In this document: piece by piece, positions 1-7,231 of the stretch | Layout of the letters: each line of letters opens with the position of its first letter | Position numbering within the stretch: position 1 is the first letter of the stretch | NCBI GenBank assembly: GCA_021807065.1 | Contig: JAKAPO010000083.1 | Span: 1-8,633, forward strand | Source: a bacterium | Lineage (GTDB): Bacteria > Vulcanimicrobiota > Vulcanimicrobiia > Vulcanimicrobiales > Vulcanimicrobiaceae | Length of the DNA: 8,633 bases | Reading direction: 5' to 3' | Notes under the pieces: generated by a model | Told to the model about the DNA's origin: nothing | Databases searched by the model: none | Seen by the model: only the letters and a program-made list of their open reading frames with translations | Program-made: the position numbers and the translations under genes

Positions 1-1
1 C

Positions 2-334
2 AGCGACGCCGTGCAGACGCTCATGTATCTCAAGCTTTCCGTCGCCGGCCACTTGACGATCTTCGTAACGCGCACGCGCGGTCCGTTTTGGAGTAGTCGG
101 CCCGCACCGATTCTTCTCGGCGCAGTGCTCGTCACCCAGTTCTTCGCGACGTGCATTGCCGTCTTCGGACTCTTCATGACGCCGATCAGTTGGCAACTCG
201 CGCTGTTCGTCTGGGGTTACGCGCTCGCGTGGTTCGTCGTGAACGATCGCATCAAACTCGCGGCCTACCGCATCTTCGATAGCGGAGTGCTTCACGTGTT
301 TCGGTACACGCGGACGGGAAGATTTGCATCGTGA
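2..334 (+). CDS. C-terminal end of a plasma-membrane H+-ATPase-like P-type ATPase (5' partial)
   Basis: The reading frame is open from the first bases, so the gene begins before the window; only the last 110 residues are visible. It opens with a stretch reading LKLSVAGHLTIFVTRTRGPFW, which resembles the last cytoplasmic loop of type III (proton-exporting) P-type ATPases. Two hydrophobic spans follow, about residues 35-57 and 63-80, and then VNDRIKLAAYRI, typical of the end of this family. These enzymes use ATP to pump H+ out across the cytoplasmic membrane. The phosphorylation and nucleotide-binding domains, which would confirm the ion, lie outside the window, so another P-type cation pump is possible. 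The stop TGA overlaps the GTG start of the phosphoketolase gene, which implies shared transcription and coupled translation. Confidence 0.82.
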   Translation, partial: SDAVQTLMYLKLSVAGHLTIFVTRTRGPFWSSRPAPILLGAVLVTQFFATCIAVFGLFMTPISWQLALFVWGYALAWFVVNDRIKLAAYRIFDSGVLHVFRYTRTGRFAS

Positions 335-2715
335 AGACTGCGTCGACGTCGCCACTCTCTCGCGACGAACTGCACCGTATCGATGCGTATTGGCGCGCGG
401 CCAACTATCTCTCCGTCGGGCAGATCTATCTCATGGAGAACCCGCTGCTGCGCGAGCCGCTTCGCCCGGAACACGTGAAGCCGCGATTACTCGGCCACTG
501 GGGGACGACGCCCGGGCTCAACTTCGTCTACGCGCATATGAATCGCGTCATCAAGAAATACGATCTCGACGCGATCTTCATCGCCGGCCCGGGTCACGGC
601 GGTCCGGCCATCGTCGCCAATACCTATCTCGAAGGGACGTACAGCGAGCTTTATCCCAACGTCTCGCAAGACGAGCGGGGCATGCGTCGCCTCTTCAAAC
701 AGTTTTCCTTCCCGGGCGGCATTCCGAGTCACGCGGCGCCCGAGACGCCCGGCTCCATCAACGAAGGCGGCGAGCTGGGTTATTCGATCGCGCACGCCCA
801 CGGCGCCGTCTTCGACAACCCAAGTCTCTTGGCGTGCTGCGTTGTCGGCGACGGAGAGTCGGAGACCGGCGCGCTGGCGACGAGTTGGCACTCGAACAAA
901 TTCCTCAATCCCGTCCGAGACGGTGCCGTGTTGCCGGTGCTGCACTTGAACGGGTACAAGATTGCGGGTCCGACCGTGCTCGCGCGGATTCCGAACGAAG
1001 AGTTACTCGACCTGTTTACGGGCTACGGTTACGATCCGGTCGTGCTCGAGGGCGACGAGCCGCTTGAGATGCACGAGGGAATGGCGCGAACGCTGGACAC
1101 GATCGTCGAACGTATCATGGCGATTCAGCGGGATGCTCGAGCCAAGAATGATCCGGGCCGTCCGCGTTGGCCGTTGTTGATCCTGCGCACGCCGAAGGGA
1201 TGGACCGGCCCGAAAGTCGTCGACGGCGTCCAAATCGAGGGAACCTTTCGCGCGCATCAGGTGCCGCTGACCGAGGTGCGCGAACGCCCGGAGCACTTGC
1301 GCATGCTCGAGGAGTGGATGCGCAGGTACAGGCCGGAGGAACTTTTCGACGAGAGTGGTCGCCTCGTCGCGCAATTGGCGTCGCTCGCTCCGACCGGCAA
1401 TCGTCGCATGGGGGCCAATCCGAACGCGAACGGTGGGCTTCTGCTGCGCGATTTAGTCATGCCCGATTTCGGCGACTACGCCGTCGATGTACCGGCTCCA
1501 GGAGCGGTACGCGGCGAGGCGACGCGCGTGCTCGGCGCCTTCTTACGAGACGTGGTGAAGAAGAACCCGGATTGTTTTCGCGTCATGGGGCCGGACGAAA
1601 CGGCTTCGAACCGGCTAACTGCACTCTTCGAAGTAACCGACCGCACCTCGACGGCGCAGATCCTGCCGACGGACGATCACGTCTCGCCGAACGGTCGCGT
1701 CATGGAGGTGCTCAGCGAGCACCTCTGTCAAGGCTGGTTGGAAGGCTACCTGCTCACGGGGCGCCATGGTTTCTTCTCGTGTTACGAAGCTTTCATCCAT
1801 ATCGTCGACTCGATGTTCAACCAGCATGCGAAATGGTTGAAGTCGATTCGAGAGATCGAATGGCGGCGCCCGATCGCCTCTCTGAATTACCTGTTGACGT
1901 CGCACGTCTGGCGCCAGGATCACAACGGCTTCAGCCATCAGGATCCCGGCTTCATCGATCACGTCGTCAATAAGAAGGCGGACGTCGTGCGCGTCTATCT
2001 CCCGCCCGACGCGAACTCACTACTTTCGGTCGCCGATCACTGCCTTCGTAGCCGCAACTACGTCAACGTCATCGTTGCGGGAAAGCAGCCGGAATGGCAG
2101 TGGATGACGATGGAGGCGGCGATCGAACACTGCACCGCTGGCATAGGTATCTGGAACTGGGCGAGCAACGATCAAGGCTGCGAGCCGGACGTGGTGATGG
2201 CTTGCTGCGGCGACGTTCCGACGTTGGAGACGCTCGCGGCGGTCGATTTCCTGCGAAAACACTTGCCCGACCTGAAGATTCGTGTCGTCAACGTCGTCGA
2301 TCTCATGGTGCTGCAGCCGTCGACGGAGCATCCGCATGGGCTCGCCGACCGCGACTTCGACTCGATCTTCACGACTGACAAGCCGATCGTGTTCGCCTTT
2401 CACGGCTATCCGTGGCTGATCCACCGACTCACCTATCGGCGGCACGGGCACGAGCATCTCCACGTACGCGGCTATAAAGAAGAAGGCACGACGACGACGC
2501 CGTTCGACATGACGGTGCGCAATCAAATCGACAGGTTCGATCTCGCGGGCGACGTCATCGACCGCGTCCCCCGATTTGCCGATCGCGCGGCGCACGTCAA
2601 GCAATTGATCCGCGACACGCTCGTGGAGCACCGCCGCTATATCGACGAGCACGGGGAGGATATGCCCGAGGTACGCGACTGGCAATGGACGACCGGACCC
2701 GCGACGACGAGCTAG
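331..2715 (+). CDS. xfp: Xylulose-5-phosphate/fructose-6-phosphate phosphoketolase
   Basis: This is a complete 794-residue protein, the usual length for phosphoketolases. The enzyme is cytosolic and thiamine-diphosphate dependent. It cleaves xylulose 5-phosphate (and often fructose 6-phosphate) with phosphate to give acetyl phosphate plus glyceraldehyde 3-phosphate or erythrose 4-phosphate. Visible family motifs are GHWGTTPG (residues 55-62), GPGHGGPA (86-93), SHAAPETPGS-INEGGELGYS (133-152), the ThDP-binding GDGESETGALATSW (173-186), FRAHQVPL (306-313), LSEHLCQGWLEGYLLTGRHG (461-480) and WRQDHNGFSHQDPGF (527-541). The histidines and glutamates expected at the active site are all present. The GTG start at 331 overlaps the preceding ATPase stop as GTGA, so translation is probably coupled. 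Preference between the two sugar phosphates cannot be read from the sequence. No acetate kinase or phosphotransacetylase gene is adjacent downstream. Confidence 0.97.
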   Translation: MKTASTSPLSRDELHRIDAYWRAANYLSVGQIYLMENPLLREPLRPEHVKPRLLGHWGTTPGLNFVYAHMNRVIKKYDLDAIFIAGPGHGGPAIVANTYLEGTYSELYPNVSQDERGMRRLFKQFSFPGGIPSHAAPETPGSINEGGELGYSIAHAHGAVFDNPSLLACCVVGDGESETGALATSWHSNKFLNPVRDGAVLPVLHLNGYKIAGPTVLARIPNEELLDLFTGYGYDPVVLEGDEPLEMHEGMARTLDTIVERIMAIQRDARAKNDPGRPRWPLLILRTPKGWTGPKVVDGVQIEGTFRAHQVPLTEVRERPEHLRMLEEWMRRYRPEELFDESGRLVAQLASLAPTGNRRMGANPNANGGLLLRDLVMPDFGDYAVDVPAPGAVRGEATRVLGAFLRDVVKKNPDCFRVMGPDETASNRLTALFEVTDRTSTAQILPTDDHVSPNGRVMEVLSEHLCQGWLEGYLLTGRHGFFSCYEAFIHIVDSMFNQHAKWLKSIREIEWRRPIASLNYLLTSHVWRQDHNGFSHQDPGFIDHVVNKKADVVRVYLPPDANSLLSVADHCLRSRNYVNVIVAGKQPEWQWMTMEAAIEHCTAGIGIWNWASNDQGCEPDVVMACCGDVPTLETLAAVDFLRKHLPDLKIRVVNVVDLMVLQPSTEHPHGLADRDFDSIFTTDKPIVFAFHGYPWLIHRLTYRRHGHEHLHVRGYKEEGTTTTPFDMTVRNQIDRFDLAGDVIDRVPRFADRAAHVKQLIRDTLVEHRRYIDEHGEDMPEVRDWQWTTGPATTS

Positions 2716-2750
2716 GAACGATCGCGTACTAGCGGAGGGCCCCGATCTTC

Positions 2751-3268
2751 ATGCTCCTGCTCAGTCGAAGGGACGACGAGAACGCTCGCGATCGATGCCG
2801 CTCGCTCGGCGGCGCAGTTTAGCGTCTCCCACATTTGGGTCGAAAACGTCACCGGAACGATTCCGATCGAAGGCGGCACGGTCACCCTACCGCGCGATTC
2901 CGAGATTCCAATCGGCGTGACGGCGACCCTCGATGCGACCGGCGTGAAGACCGACAGCGCCGACCGGGATGTGGCGCTGCGATCGGCGGACTTCTTCGAC
3001 GTCGCGAAGTATCCGAAGTGGATCTTTAGCAGCACGAAGATCGTGTCGCACGAGGCCGCCGCTTTCGAGCTGGACGGCACCTTGACGCTTCACGGCGTTA
3101 CGCAACCGGAGCGTCTGGAGGTGGCGATCTCAGGCACACCCTCCGATCTACCGCGCGACGGGGCAGGTCGCCCGGCACGCGTTCGGTATGGCGATTACTC
3201 GACTCGACCCCGTGATCGGTACGGACGTCAGCGTGACGCGCTTCGTTCGTTTGAAACGGCCTACTTGA
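2751..3268 (+). pseudogene. YceI-like lipid-binding-fold protein gene, frameshifted
   Basis: The conserved YceI core lies in one frame from about 2785 to 3147. It includes IDAARSAAQFSVSHIWVENV, then LRSADFFDVAKYPK and LTLHGVTQPERLEVAISGT. The C-terminal strand, GQVARHAFGMAITRLDPVIG and onward, continues in the next frame from about 3149 to the TGA at 3266-3268, so there is a +1 shift near 3148. At the 5' end no start codon exists in the core frame ahead of the conserved region. The only plausible start is ATG 2751, in a third frame, 11 nt after a GGAGGG, and that frame stops at 2820. YceI proteins are usually about 170-200 residues, periplasmic, with an eight-stranded barrel that binds polyisoprenoid-type ligands. 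No convincing signal peptide is seen. The gene is either decayed or carries assembly indels. Its end overlaps the convergent MarC-family gene by 8 bp. Confidence 0.75.
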
Positions 3269-3884
3269 AGACGTGCGTCTGGGCTAGGCCGTTCAGGATG
3301 AACTGGATCGCCAGCGCGGCTAGGATGATTCCAAAGAGCCGTGTGACCACATTAATTCCGGTATGGCCGATTTTCTTGGCAATTAGCGTGGCAGCTCGCA
3401 TGCACGCCCACGTGGCAACGAGCGCCACCGCGTAGCCAGCGGCGACGATCGAGAACGCCGCCCAGCTACCTCGCGCAAGACCTATGAGAAGAAAGACAGA
3501 GGCAATCGCCCCCGGTCCCGCGATCATCGGTATGGCGAGCGGGAAGACTGCCGGATTCTCGGTGGATGCATCCTCACGCGCCTCTTCAGGGGTCTGCTTT
3601 GCGCCAATTCTGCGCGCGAAGACCATATCGATCGAGATGAGAAGCAGCAAGATTCCGCCGGCGATCATGAATGCGGGCAACGTGATGCCCAGCGACCGCA
3701 TGATGACGTGGCCGAGGATGCCCATGACGAACAGGATTGCTGCGGCAACCAAGACGGCGCGATCCACGGTCCGCGCTTGCATCTCCGTGGGAACTCGTCC
3801 CATGACGGCCAGGGTCAAGGGAATCATCCCGATCGGATCGACGATCGCGAACGCCGTCGCAAAAGCTGTCGCGGCGAAGTGCAC
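3261..3884 (-). CDS. MarC-family integral membrane protein
   Basis: This is an intact 207-residue, very hydrophobic protein of the MarC/YhgN (UPF0056) family, whose normal length is about 200-220. Family hallmarks are AIVDPIGMIPL near the N-terminus (residues 13-23) and NPAVFPLAIPMIAGPGAI in the middle (110-127). About six membrane spans are visible, near residues 4-25, 42-64, 68-89, 112-136, 141-163 and 178-200. A charged loop rich in Glu and Arg (91-109) separates the two halves. The transported substrate of the family is not established, and the old link to multiple antibiotic resistance is not supported for MarC itself. The start is GTG 3884 because an in-frame stop lies just upstream; an AGGAG sits only 1 nt before it. 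It follows the broken dehydrogenase by 15 nt on the same strand and was probably once in its operon. Confidence 0.9.
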   Translation of the reverse strand: MHFAATAFATAFAIVDPIGMIPLTLAVMGRVPTEMQARTVDRAVLVAAAILFVMGILGHVIMRSLGITLPAFMIAGGILLLLISIDMVFARRIGAKQTPEEAREDASTENPAVFPLAIPMIAGPGAIASVFLLIGLARGSWAAFSIVAAGYAVALVATWACMRAATLIAKKIGHTGINVVTRLFGIILAALAIQFILNGLAQTHVFK

Positions 3885-3899
3885 GCTCCTGGTTTTGCG

Positions 3900-4191
3900 C
3901 TACGTGAGCAGGACGCCTCCGTCGACGACGATCTGCGAACCCGTCATGGAGTTCGAGAGATCGGACGCGAGAAACAGGGCAACTTTTCCGATGTCGTCGG
4001 GCTCGCTCATGCGGTGCATCGGAATCTTTGCGATGAGGGGCTCGAGTGCCGCTTCAATCGGCGGCGGCCATGGCTGCTCCGGCCTCCGCCAAGCGGTACG
4101 CAATACCAAGGCCGATGCCCAGAGCGCCGGCCGTCATGGCGGCGACCTCCGAGGAGAAATCGATGATCTGCTCGAGCGGTGCCGGTTCCAT
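3900..4191 (-). pseudogene. Short-chain dehydrogenase/reductase remnant with large internal deletion
   Basis: Two pieces of one SDR gene abut out of frame. The N-terminal piece starts at ATG 4191 and gives 45 residues, MEPAPLEQIIDF then TAGALGIGLGIAYRLAEAGA, before a TGA at 4054-4056. This is the cofactor-binding end of a Rossmann fold, though the usual TGxxxGxG has lost its first glycine (TA instead of TG). The C-terminal piece, about 4058-3900, gives 52 residues including MHRMSEPDDIGKVALFLASD and TGSQIVVDGG, the standard SDR ending. A classical SDR has about 250 residues, so roughly 150 are missing, including the catalytic Ser and YxxxK region. The product cannot be a working oxidoreductase. 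Which alcohol or sugar the intact enzyme used cannot be told. Confidence 0.85.
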
Positions 4192-4305
4192 TCGCTTTTC
4201 ATAACGCCCGGGTTTGCAGATTCTGAAACTAGCTCCGGTAGCAAGGATCACGGAACAACCAAATCCGAGCCGTCCAAATCAATGCCCGCACTGCAAGCAC
4301 CTATC

Positions 4306-4716
4306 TCACCGGGACAGCAACATCCAGTGGAAAAACCAAAACGTCATGAGTAACAGGATAACCATGATGAGAGCCCGGCGCGACTGGGCGCGGTTCGGAG
4401 GCCCGGTGCGACGCACGGCCCGGATTCTCCATGCCGCTACGCCAACGAGTACGACGAGCGGTACTGCGAAGAAAATCCAGAAAACCGCCGAGTGTCGCTG
4501 CTCGACGATGTTTCGTATCTCGTCTGCAACGAGCCACGCGCCCACCGTCCAGATGACAACGAGCAACGCCCACAGAGCCCAGGCGCGACGCGGCGGCTTC
4601 ACTACGCGACGAACGATGTACTCGTAGACCGCTATAAAGCCCAGGCTGCCGAAGAGGAAAGCCGGAAACGCCCACGGAGTCGCAAAAAGGATAGTGCCGA
4701 ACACTATTAATGGCAT
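4306..4716 (-). CDS. Small integral membrane protein, unrecognised
   Basis: This is a 136-residue protein with no family I recognise. It has about four hydrophobic segments: residues 3-33 (long, with a Pro-rich start), 45-64, 78-96 and 115-133. Between them lie short basic loops, notably RRVVKPPRR (36-44) and RIRAVRRTGPPNRAQSRR (97-114), and the segments are rich in tryptophan and phenylalanine. The positive loops predict that residues 36-44 and 97-114 face the cytoplasm. The start ATG 4716 has no clear ribosome binding site. The coherent alternation of hydrophobic spans and basic loops argues for a real coding frame. It lies 114 bp upstream of the broken dehydrogenase on the same strand. No catalytic motif is visible and no function is proposed. 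Confidence 0.6.
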   Translation of the reverse strand: MPLIVFGTILFATPWAFPAFLFGSLGFIAVYEYIVRRVVKPPRRAWALWALLVVIWTVGAWLVADEIRNIVEQRHSAVFWIFFAVPLVVLVGVAAWRIRAVRRTGPPNRAQSRRALIMVILLLMTFWFFHWMLLSR

Positions 4717-4852
4717 TTCCGGGCGACCGGCACCGGCGTCGTTCTTTGAGTGCTTTTGACGGTTGTTGCGCCTGGAAACACCTTAACGCACCGTACGCCG
4801 ATCGCGGTAGAGATGCGCATTGCTACGCGCCCCCACACAAATCCAGACGTGC

Positions 4853-4972
4853 CTAATTAAGGCCGCGTTCGTAAAGCGCATCGCGAATGCCACGATAGGC
4901 ATTGTTCCCGGACGGCGAAGGGCAGCGCTTCTCCAGCAGTTCGGCATCGAGATCGAACGCAATAGCGTACAT
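4853..4972 (-). pseudogene. VapD-like (virulence-associated protein D) N-terminal fragment
   Basis: From ATG 4972 the frame reads MYAIAFDLDAELLEK, then NNAYRGIRDALYERGLN, and stops. This matches the beginning of VapD family proteins, which open with MYAIAFDL and carry an NNAY motif. The family's conserved Asp in AFDLD is present. VapD proteins are about 90-100 residues and are Cas2-like ribonucleases that can act as toxins. Here only 39 residues remain, and no convincing C-terminal half (the QGSVY region and the later WF...VRDIR region) is found in any frame downstream. A GAGG 8 nt before the ATG is well placed as a ribosome binding site. The truncated product would lack most of the fold and is probably inactive. 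The match rests on a short stretch, so it is moderately certain. Confidence 0.6.
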
Positions 4973-5076
4973 TGGTTCAACCTCGTTCCATGGCGGATTG
5001 GTATCCGGCACGGCTGGGAAGAGCGACGTTCGGCTAGCCATACCACCACTCTATCCTCCCAAAAGCATTTCGTTTA

Positions 5077-5091
5077 GTCGTGTTATACGAC
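5077..5091. repeat. Short inverted repeat with a possible minus-strand -10 element
   Basis: GTCGT and ACGAC flank a 5-nt spacer, forming a perfect 5-bp palindrome. On the minus strand the centre contains TATAAC, a fair -10 hexamer, upstream of the VapD-like fragment. No good -35 element is seen 16-18 nt upstream, and there is no T tract to make it a terminator. It could be an operator-promoter remnant or chance. Confidence 0.25.
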
Positions 5092-5120
5092 ACTGCTGCC
5101 AGCGTGCGGAAGCGACTCCC

Positions 5121-6359
5121 TTAGAACCTCTCTATGCTGAACGGCGTGAGGTCGATCGGAGGCGCTTTCTCCTCGACGAGGTCGGCGATGCAGCGCGCGG
5201 TGATACCCGATTCGAGAAAACCGCGGCGTTCGTGGCCGAACGCACCGACGATTCCGGGATGACGCGGTAATGGGCCGATGACTGGAAGCGAGTCCGGAAG
5301 CGAAGGACGGTGGCCCATCCAACGTACGGCGCCGTCGCGTTCGAGTGCCGGGAGATACGCGCGAGCGATGTCGAACAGCATGTCGGCGCGATAATCGTTC
5401 GGCGGCGCGTCGATACCGGCGAACTCGACCGTGCCGGCCAGGCGCAATCCTTGTTCCATCGGCGTTGCAACGAAGTGCGGCTCGTTGAAGTGGATCAGGC
5501 GGCTGAGCTGCACCTGCGGTCTTGGAAGCATCAGATGATAGCCGCGGGCGCTCTCGAGCGGGACCCGGTAGCCGAGTCCGCGCAGCAGTTCGCCCGACCA
5601 CGCGCCCGCAGCGATCACCACGTGCTTTGCCTGAAGGTTGCCGATGGTCGTGCGCACGTTCCATGCATCGGTATTGCGTTCGATCGCGGTCGCTCGCGCG
5701 TGCGTTGCGGTGCCGGAGGCACTGCGAAAACGCTGCGCGAGCGCCGCGCCGTAGGCACCCGGGTTCGTGCAACGATACGCGCCTGCAATCGCGATCGCAC
5801 CGGCGAGGTTCTCTCCGAGTGCCGGCTCCGCAGCGAGCAGGGTTTCGCGGTCGATTACCTCTACCGTGAATCCGTAACTTCTGAGCGTTGGGATGTGGGC
5901 GGCGGCATCCTCGAGCGATTCCGGTTTCTGGCTGACGTGGAAGGCGGTCTCGCGCACCAGATAGCGTTGCGCGCCGGCCGGTTCTGCGATGGCGACGAGA
6001 CTCTCTTCAGCGTAACGATTGATTTCCGAAAGGGCGGCGATCGCGCGGCGAACGCGTGACGGACGCGCAGCCAGCAGGAAGCGCGTCCCCCAGCCGATCA
6101 TGTGCGGCAGGTACGAAGGCTTGATGACCAGCGGACCCTTCTTGTCCAAGAGCATGCGCGGAAGTTCCGCGATCACGTGCGGGTTGGGAATCGGAAAGAT
6201 GTCGTCCCACGCGAGATAGCCGGCGCTGCCGGCGGCTGTGCCGGCGCCGGGCTCGTCGCGTTCGATGATGGTGACTGCGTGGCCACGGTGCTGCAGCTCG
6301 AGTGCAGCCGTGGTTCCGATGATGCCGCCGCCAACGACGGCTACGTCAGTTTTTTGCAA
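5121..6359 (-). CDS. FAD-dependent D-amino-acid dehydrogenase, probably D-hydroxyproline dehydrogenase
   Basis: This is a 412-residue DadA/DAO-type flavoprotein. The FAD-binding Rossmann motif is VVGGGIIGTTAALELQHRGH at residues 8-27, with the acidic end of the second strand (IIERDE) at 31-36. GSAGYLAWDDIFPIPNP (44-60) corresponds to the GNAG region of DadA-like enzymes. The C-terminus carries WMGHRPSLPDSLPVIGPLP and AFGHERRGF, the usual substrate and flavin-contacting end of the family. The likely reaction is oxidation of cis-4-hydroxy-D-proline to pyrroline-4-hydroxy-2-carboxylate, with electrons passed to the respiratory chain; this is inferred from the neighbours. The frame is open far upstream, but the start is placed at TTG 6359 because it sits right before the Rossmann fold and overlaps the DapA-family stop by 14 nt. 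It is the last gene of the operon. D-proline or another D-amino acid could also be the substrate. Confidence 0.88.
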   Translation of the reverse strand: MQKTDVAVVGGGIIGTTAALELQHRGHAVTIIERDEPGAGTAAGSAGYLAWDDIFPIPNPHVIAELPRMLLDKKGPLVIKPSYLPHMIGWGTRFLLAARPSRVRRAIAALSEINRYAEESLVAIAEPAGAQRYLVRETAFHVSQKPESLEDAAAHIPTLRSYGFTVEVIDRETLLAAEPALGENLAGAIAIAGAYRCTNPGAYGAALAQRFRSASGTATHARATAIERNTDAWNVRTTIGNLQAKHVVIAAGAWSGELLRGLGYRVPLESARGYHLMLPRPQVQLSRLIHFNEPHFVATPMEQGLRLAGTVEFAGIDAPPNDYRADMLFDIARAYLPALERDGAVRWMGHRPSLPDSLPVIGPLPRHPGIVGAFGHERRGFLESGITARCIADLVEEKAPPIDLTPFSIERF

Positions 6360-7227
6360 CTGCGAGGAACGGCTCGAGCGCGGACGCGATCGCGGCGCGA
6401 TCGATTTCATCGAGAGCGAGTCTGGGCGGACGGGTGGTGCCGGCGGATTTGCCGACGAGATCGAACGCGTACTTGATCGCCTGTACGAACGTCGGGCGTG
6501 AGTCATAACGAAAAAGTGGAAGCAGCTTGCGATAGAGTGCAGTGGCTTCCTCACGTTTGCCGGCCACGATGAGATCGTAGAGCGCAACGCTCTCTCGCGC
6601 CACGACGTTGGTCAGCCCGGCGATCCATCCGGTGGCTCCGGCCACGAAACCCTCCAACGCGAGATCGTCGCATCCGACGATGACTTCGAGACCGGTGCGC
6701 TCGAGGATCAGCGGAATGCGCCGAACGTCGCCGGAGTACTCTTTTACAGCAACGAGGTTCTCGAGCTGCGCGAGCTTTTCGAGCAGCTCTGGCACGAGAT
6801 CGACGGTTGTGTCAAAGGGGTTATTATAGGCGACGATCGGCAAGCCAACCGCATCGAGTGCGGCATACCACGCTTCGATCTCCCGGCGACTCGGCCGGTA
6901 GGCGCTCGGTGGCAACGCCATGATGCCTGCCGCGCCGCAGCGCCGAGCGTGTTCGGCCCAGCGCACAGCGTCACGCGTCGACGAGGCACCGGTGCCGACG
7001 ACCACCGGCACGCGATTCTTGCAGGCTTCCGCAACGTTTTCGACGACCTGCTCGCGTTCACCGTCGGTCAGCGTCGCGTACTCGCCGCACGATCCCGCAG
7101 GGACGATGCCGTGCACGCCTTGATCGATCAACCACGTAACGTGCGCGCGCAATCGCGGCAGGTCGACGCGATCGTCTGCGGTGAAGGGCGTGATGACGGC
7201 AACGTAGACTCCTGGAAACCGAGGCAT
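6346..7227 (-). CDS. DapA/NAL-family lyase, probably pyrroline-4-hydroxy-2-carboxylate deaminase
   Basis: This is a 293-residue class I aldolase-fold protein of the dihydrodipicolinate synthase/N-acetylneuraminate lyase family, of normal length. Visible features are VAVITPF (residues 8-14), the carboxylate-binding loop PAGSCGEYATLT (43-54), the catalytic tyrosine in AYNNP (Tyr134) and the Schiff-base lysine in VAVKEYSGD (Lys162). True lysine-pathway DapA usually has GTTGE in the loop; GSCGE here points to a catabolic member. Lying between a proline racemase-type epimerase and a D-amino-acid dehydrogenase, it most likely deaminates and dehydrates pyrroline-4-hydroxy-2-carboxylate to 2-oxoglutarate semialdehyde. 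The start is ATG 7227, preceded at 4 nt by GGAGA; a TTG at 7245 also opens the frame but adds six residues overlapping the racemase end. It begins 10 nt after the racemase stop and overlaps the next gene by 14 nt. Confidence 0.88.
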   Translation of the reverse strand: MPRFPGVYVAVITPFTADDRVDLPRLRAHVTWLIDQGVHGIVPAGSCGEYATLTDGEREQVVENVAEACKNRVPVVVGTGASSTRDAVRWAEHARRCGAAGIMALPPSAYRPSRREIEAWYAALDAVGLPIVAYNNPFDTTVDLVPELLEKLAQLENLVAVKEYSGDVRRIPLILERTGLEVIVGCDDLALEGFVAGATGWIAGLTNVVARESVALYDLIVAGKREEATALYRKLLPLFRYDSRPTFVQAIKYAFDLVGKSAGTTRPPRLALDEIDRAAIASALEPFLAVAKN

Positions 7228-7231
7228 CGGT

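Larger units (their letters stand above)
4717..5120. other. 404-bp stretch without an intact gene
   Basis: The only recognisable content is the VapD-like fragment at 4853-4972 and a short palindrome at 5077-5091, both listed separately. The frame of the VapD fragment stays open upstream to an ATG at 5041, adding 23 residues that do not look like VapD. A GTG at 5049 in another minus-strand frame has a GGGAGG just ahead of it and could open an 88-residue frame, but its product resembles nothing. No terminator hairpin with a T tract is visible after the FAD dehydrogenase stop at 5121. I see no tRNA or other RNA gene. Confidence 0.6.

Noticed and set aside
487..945. Long minus-strand open frames opposite the phosphoketolase gene, also at 2020-2685
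   Set aside because: They are antisense shadows caused by high GC. The translations are arginine-rich and low in identifiable motifs, while the plus-strand frame is a full-length conserved enzyme.
2917..3435. A 172-codon frame from GTG 2917 taken as an intact YceI-like gene
   Set aside because: It lacks the first conserved strands, and its last 96 codons leave the family sequence, which continues in another frame.
5077..5091. Palindrome as an intrinsic terminator of the hydroxyproline operon
   Set aside because: The stem is only 5 bp, AT-containing, and not followed by a T tract on the minus strand.
6360..6587. Upstream extension of the FAD dehydrogenase frame by 76 codons
   Set aside because: The extension lies entirely within the DapA-family gene, is rich in Ser and Arg, and the family begins right before the Rossmann motif.
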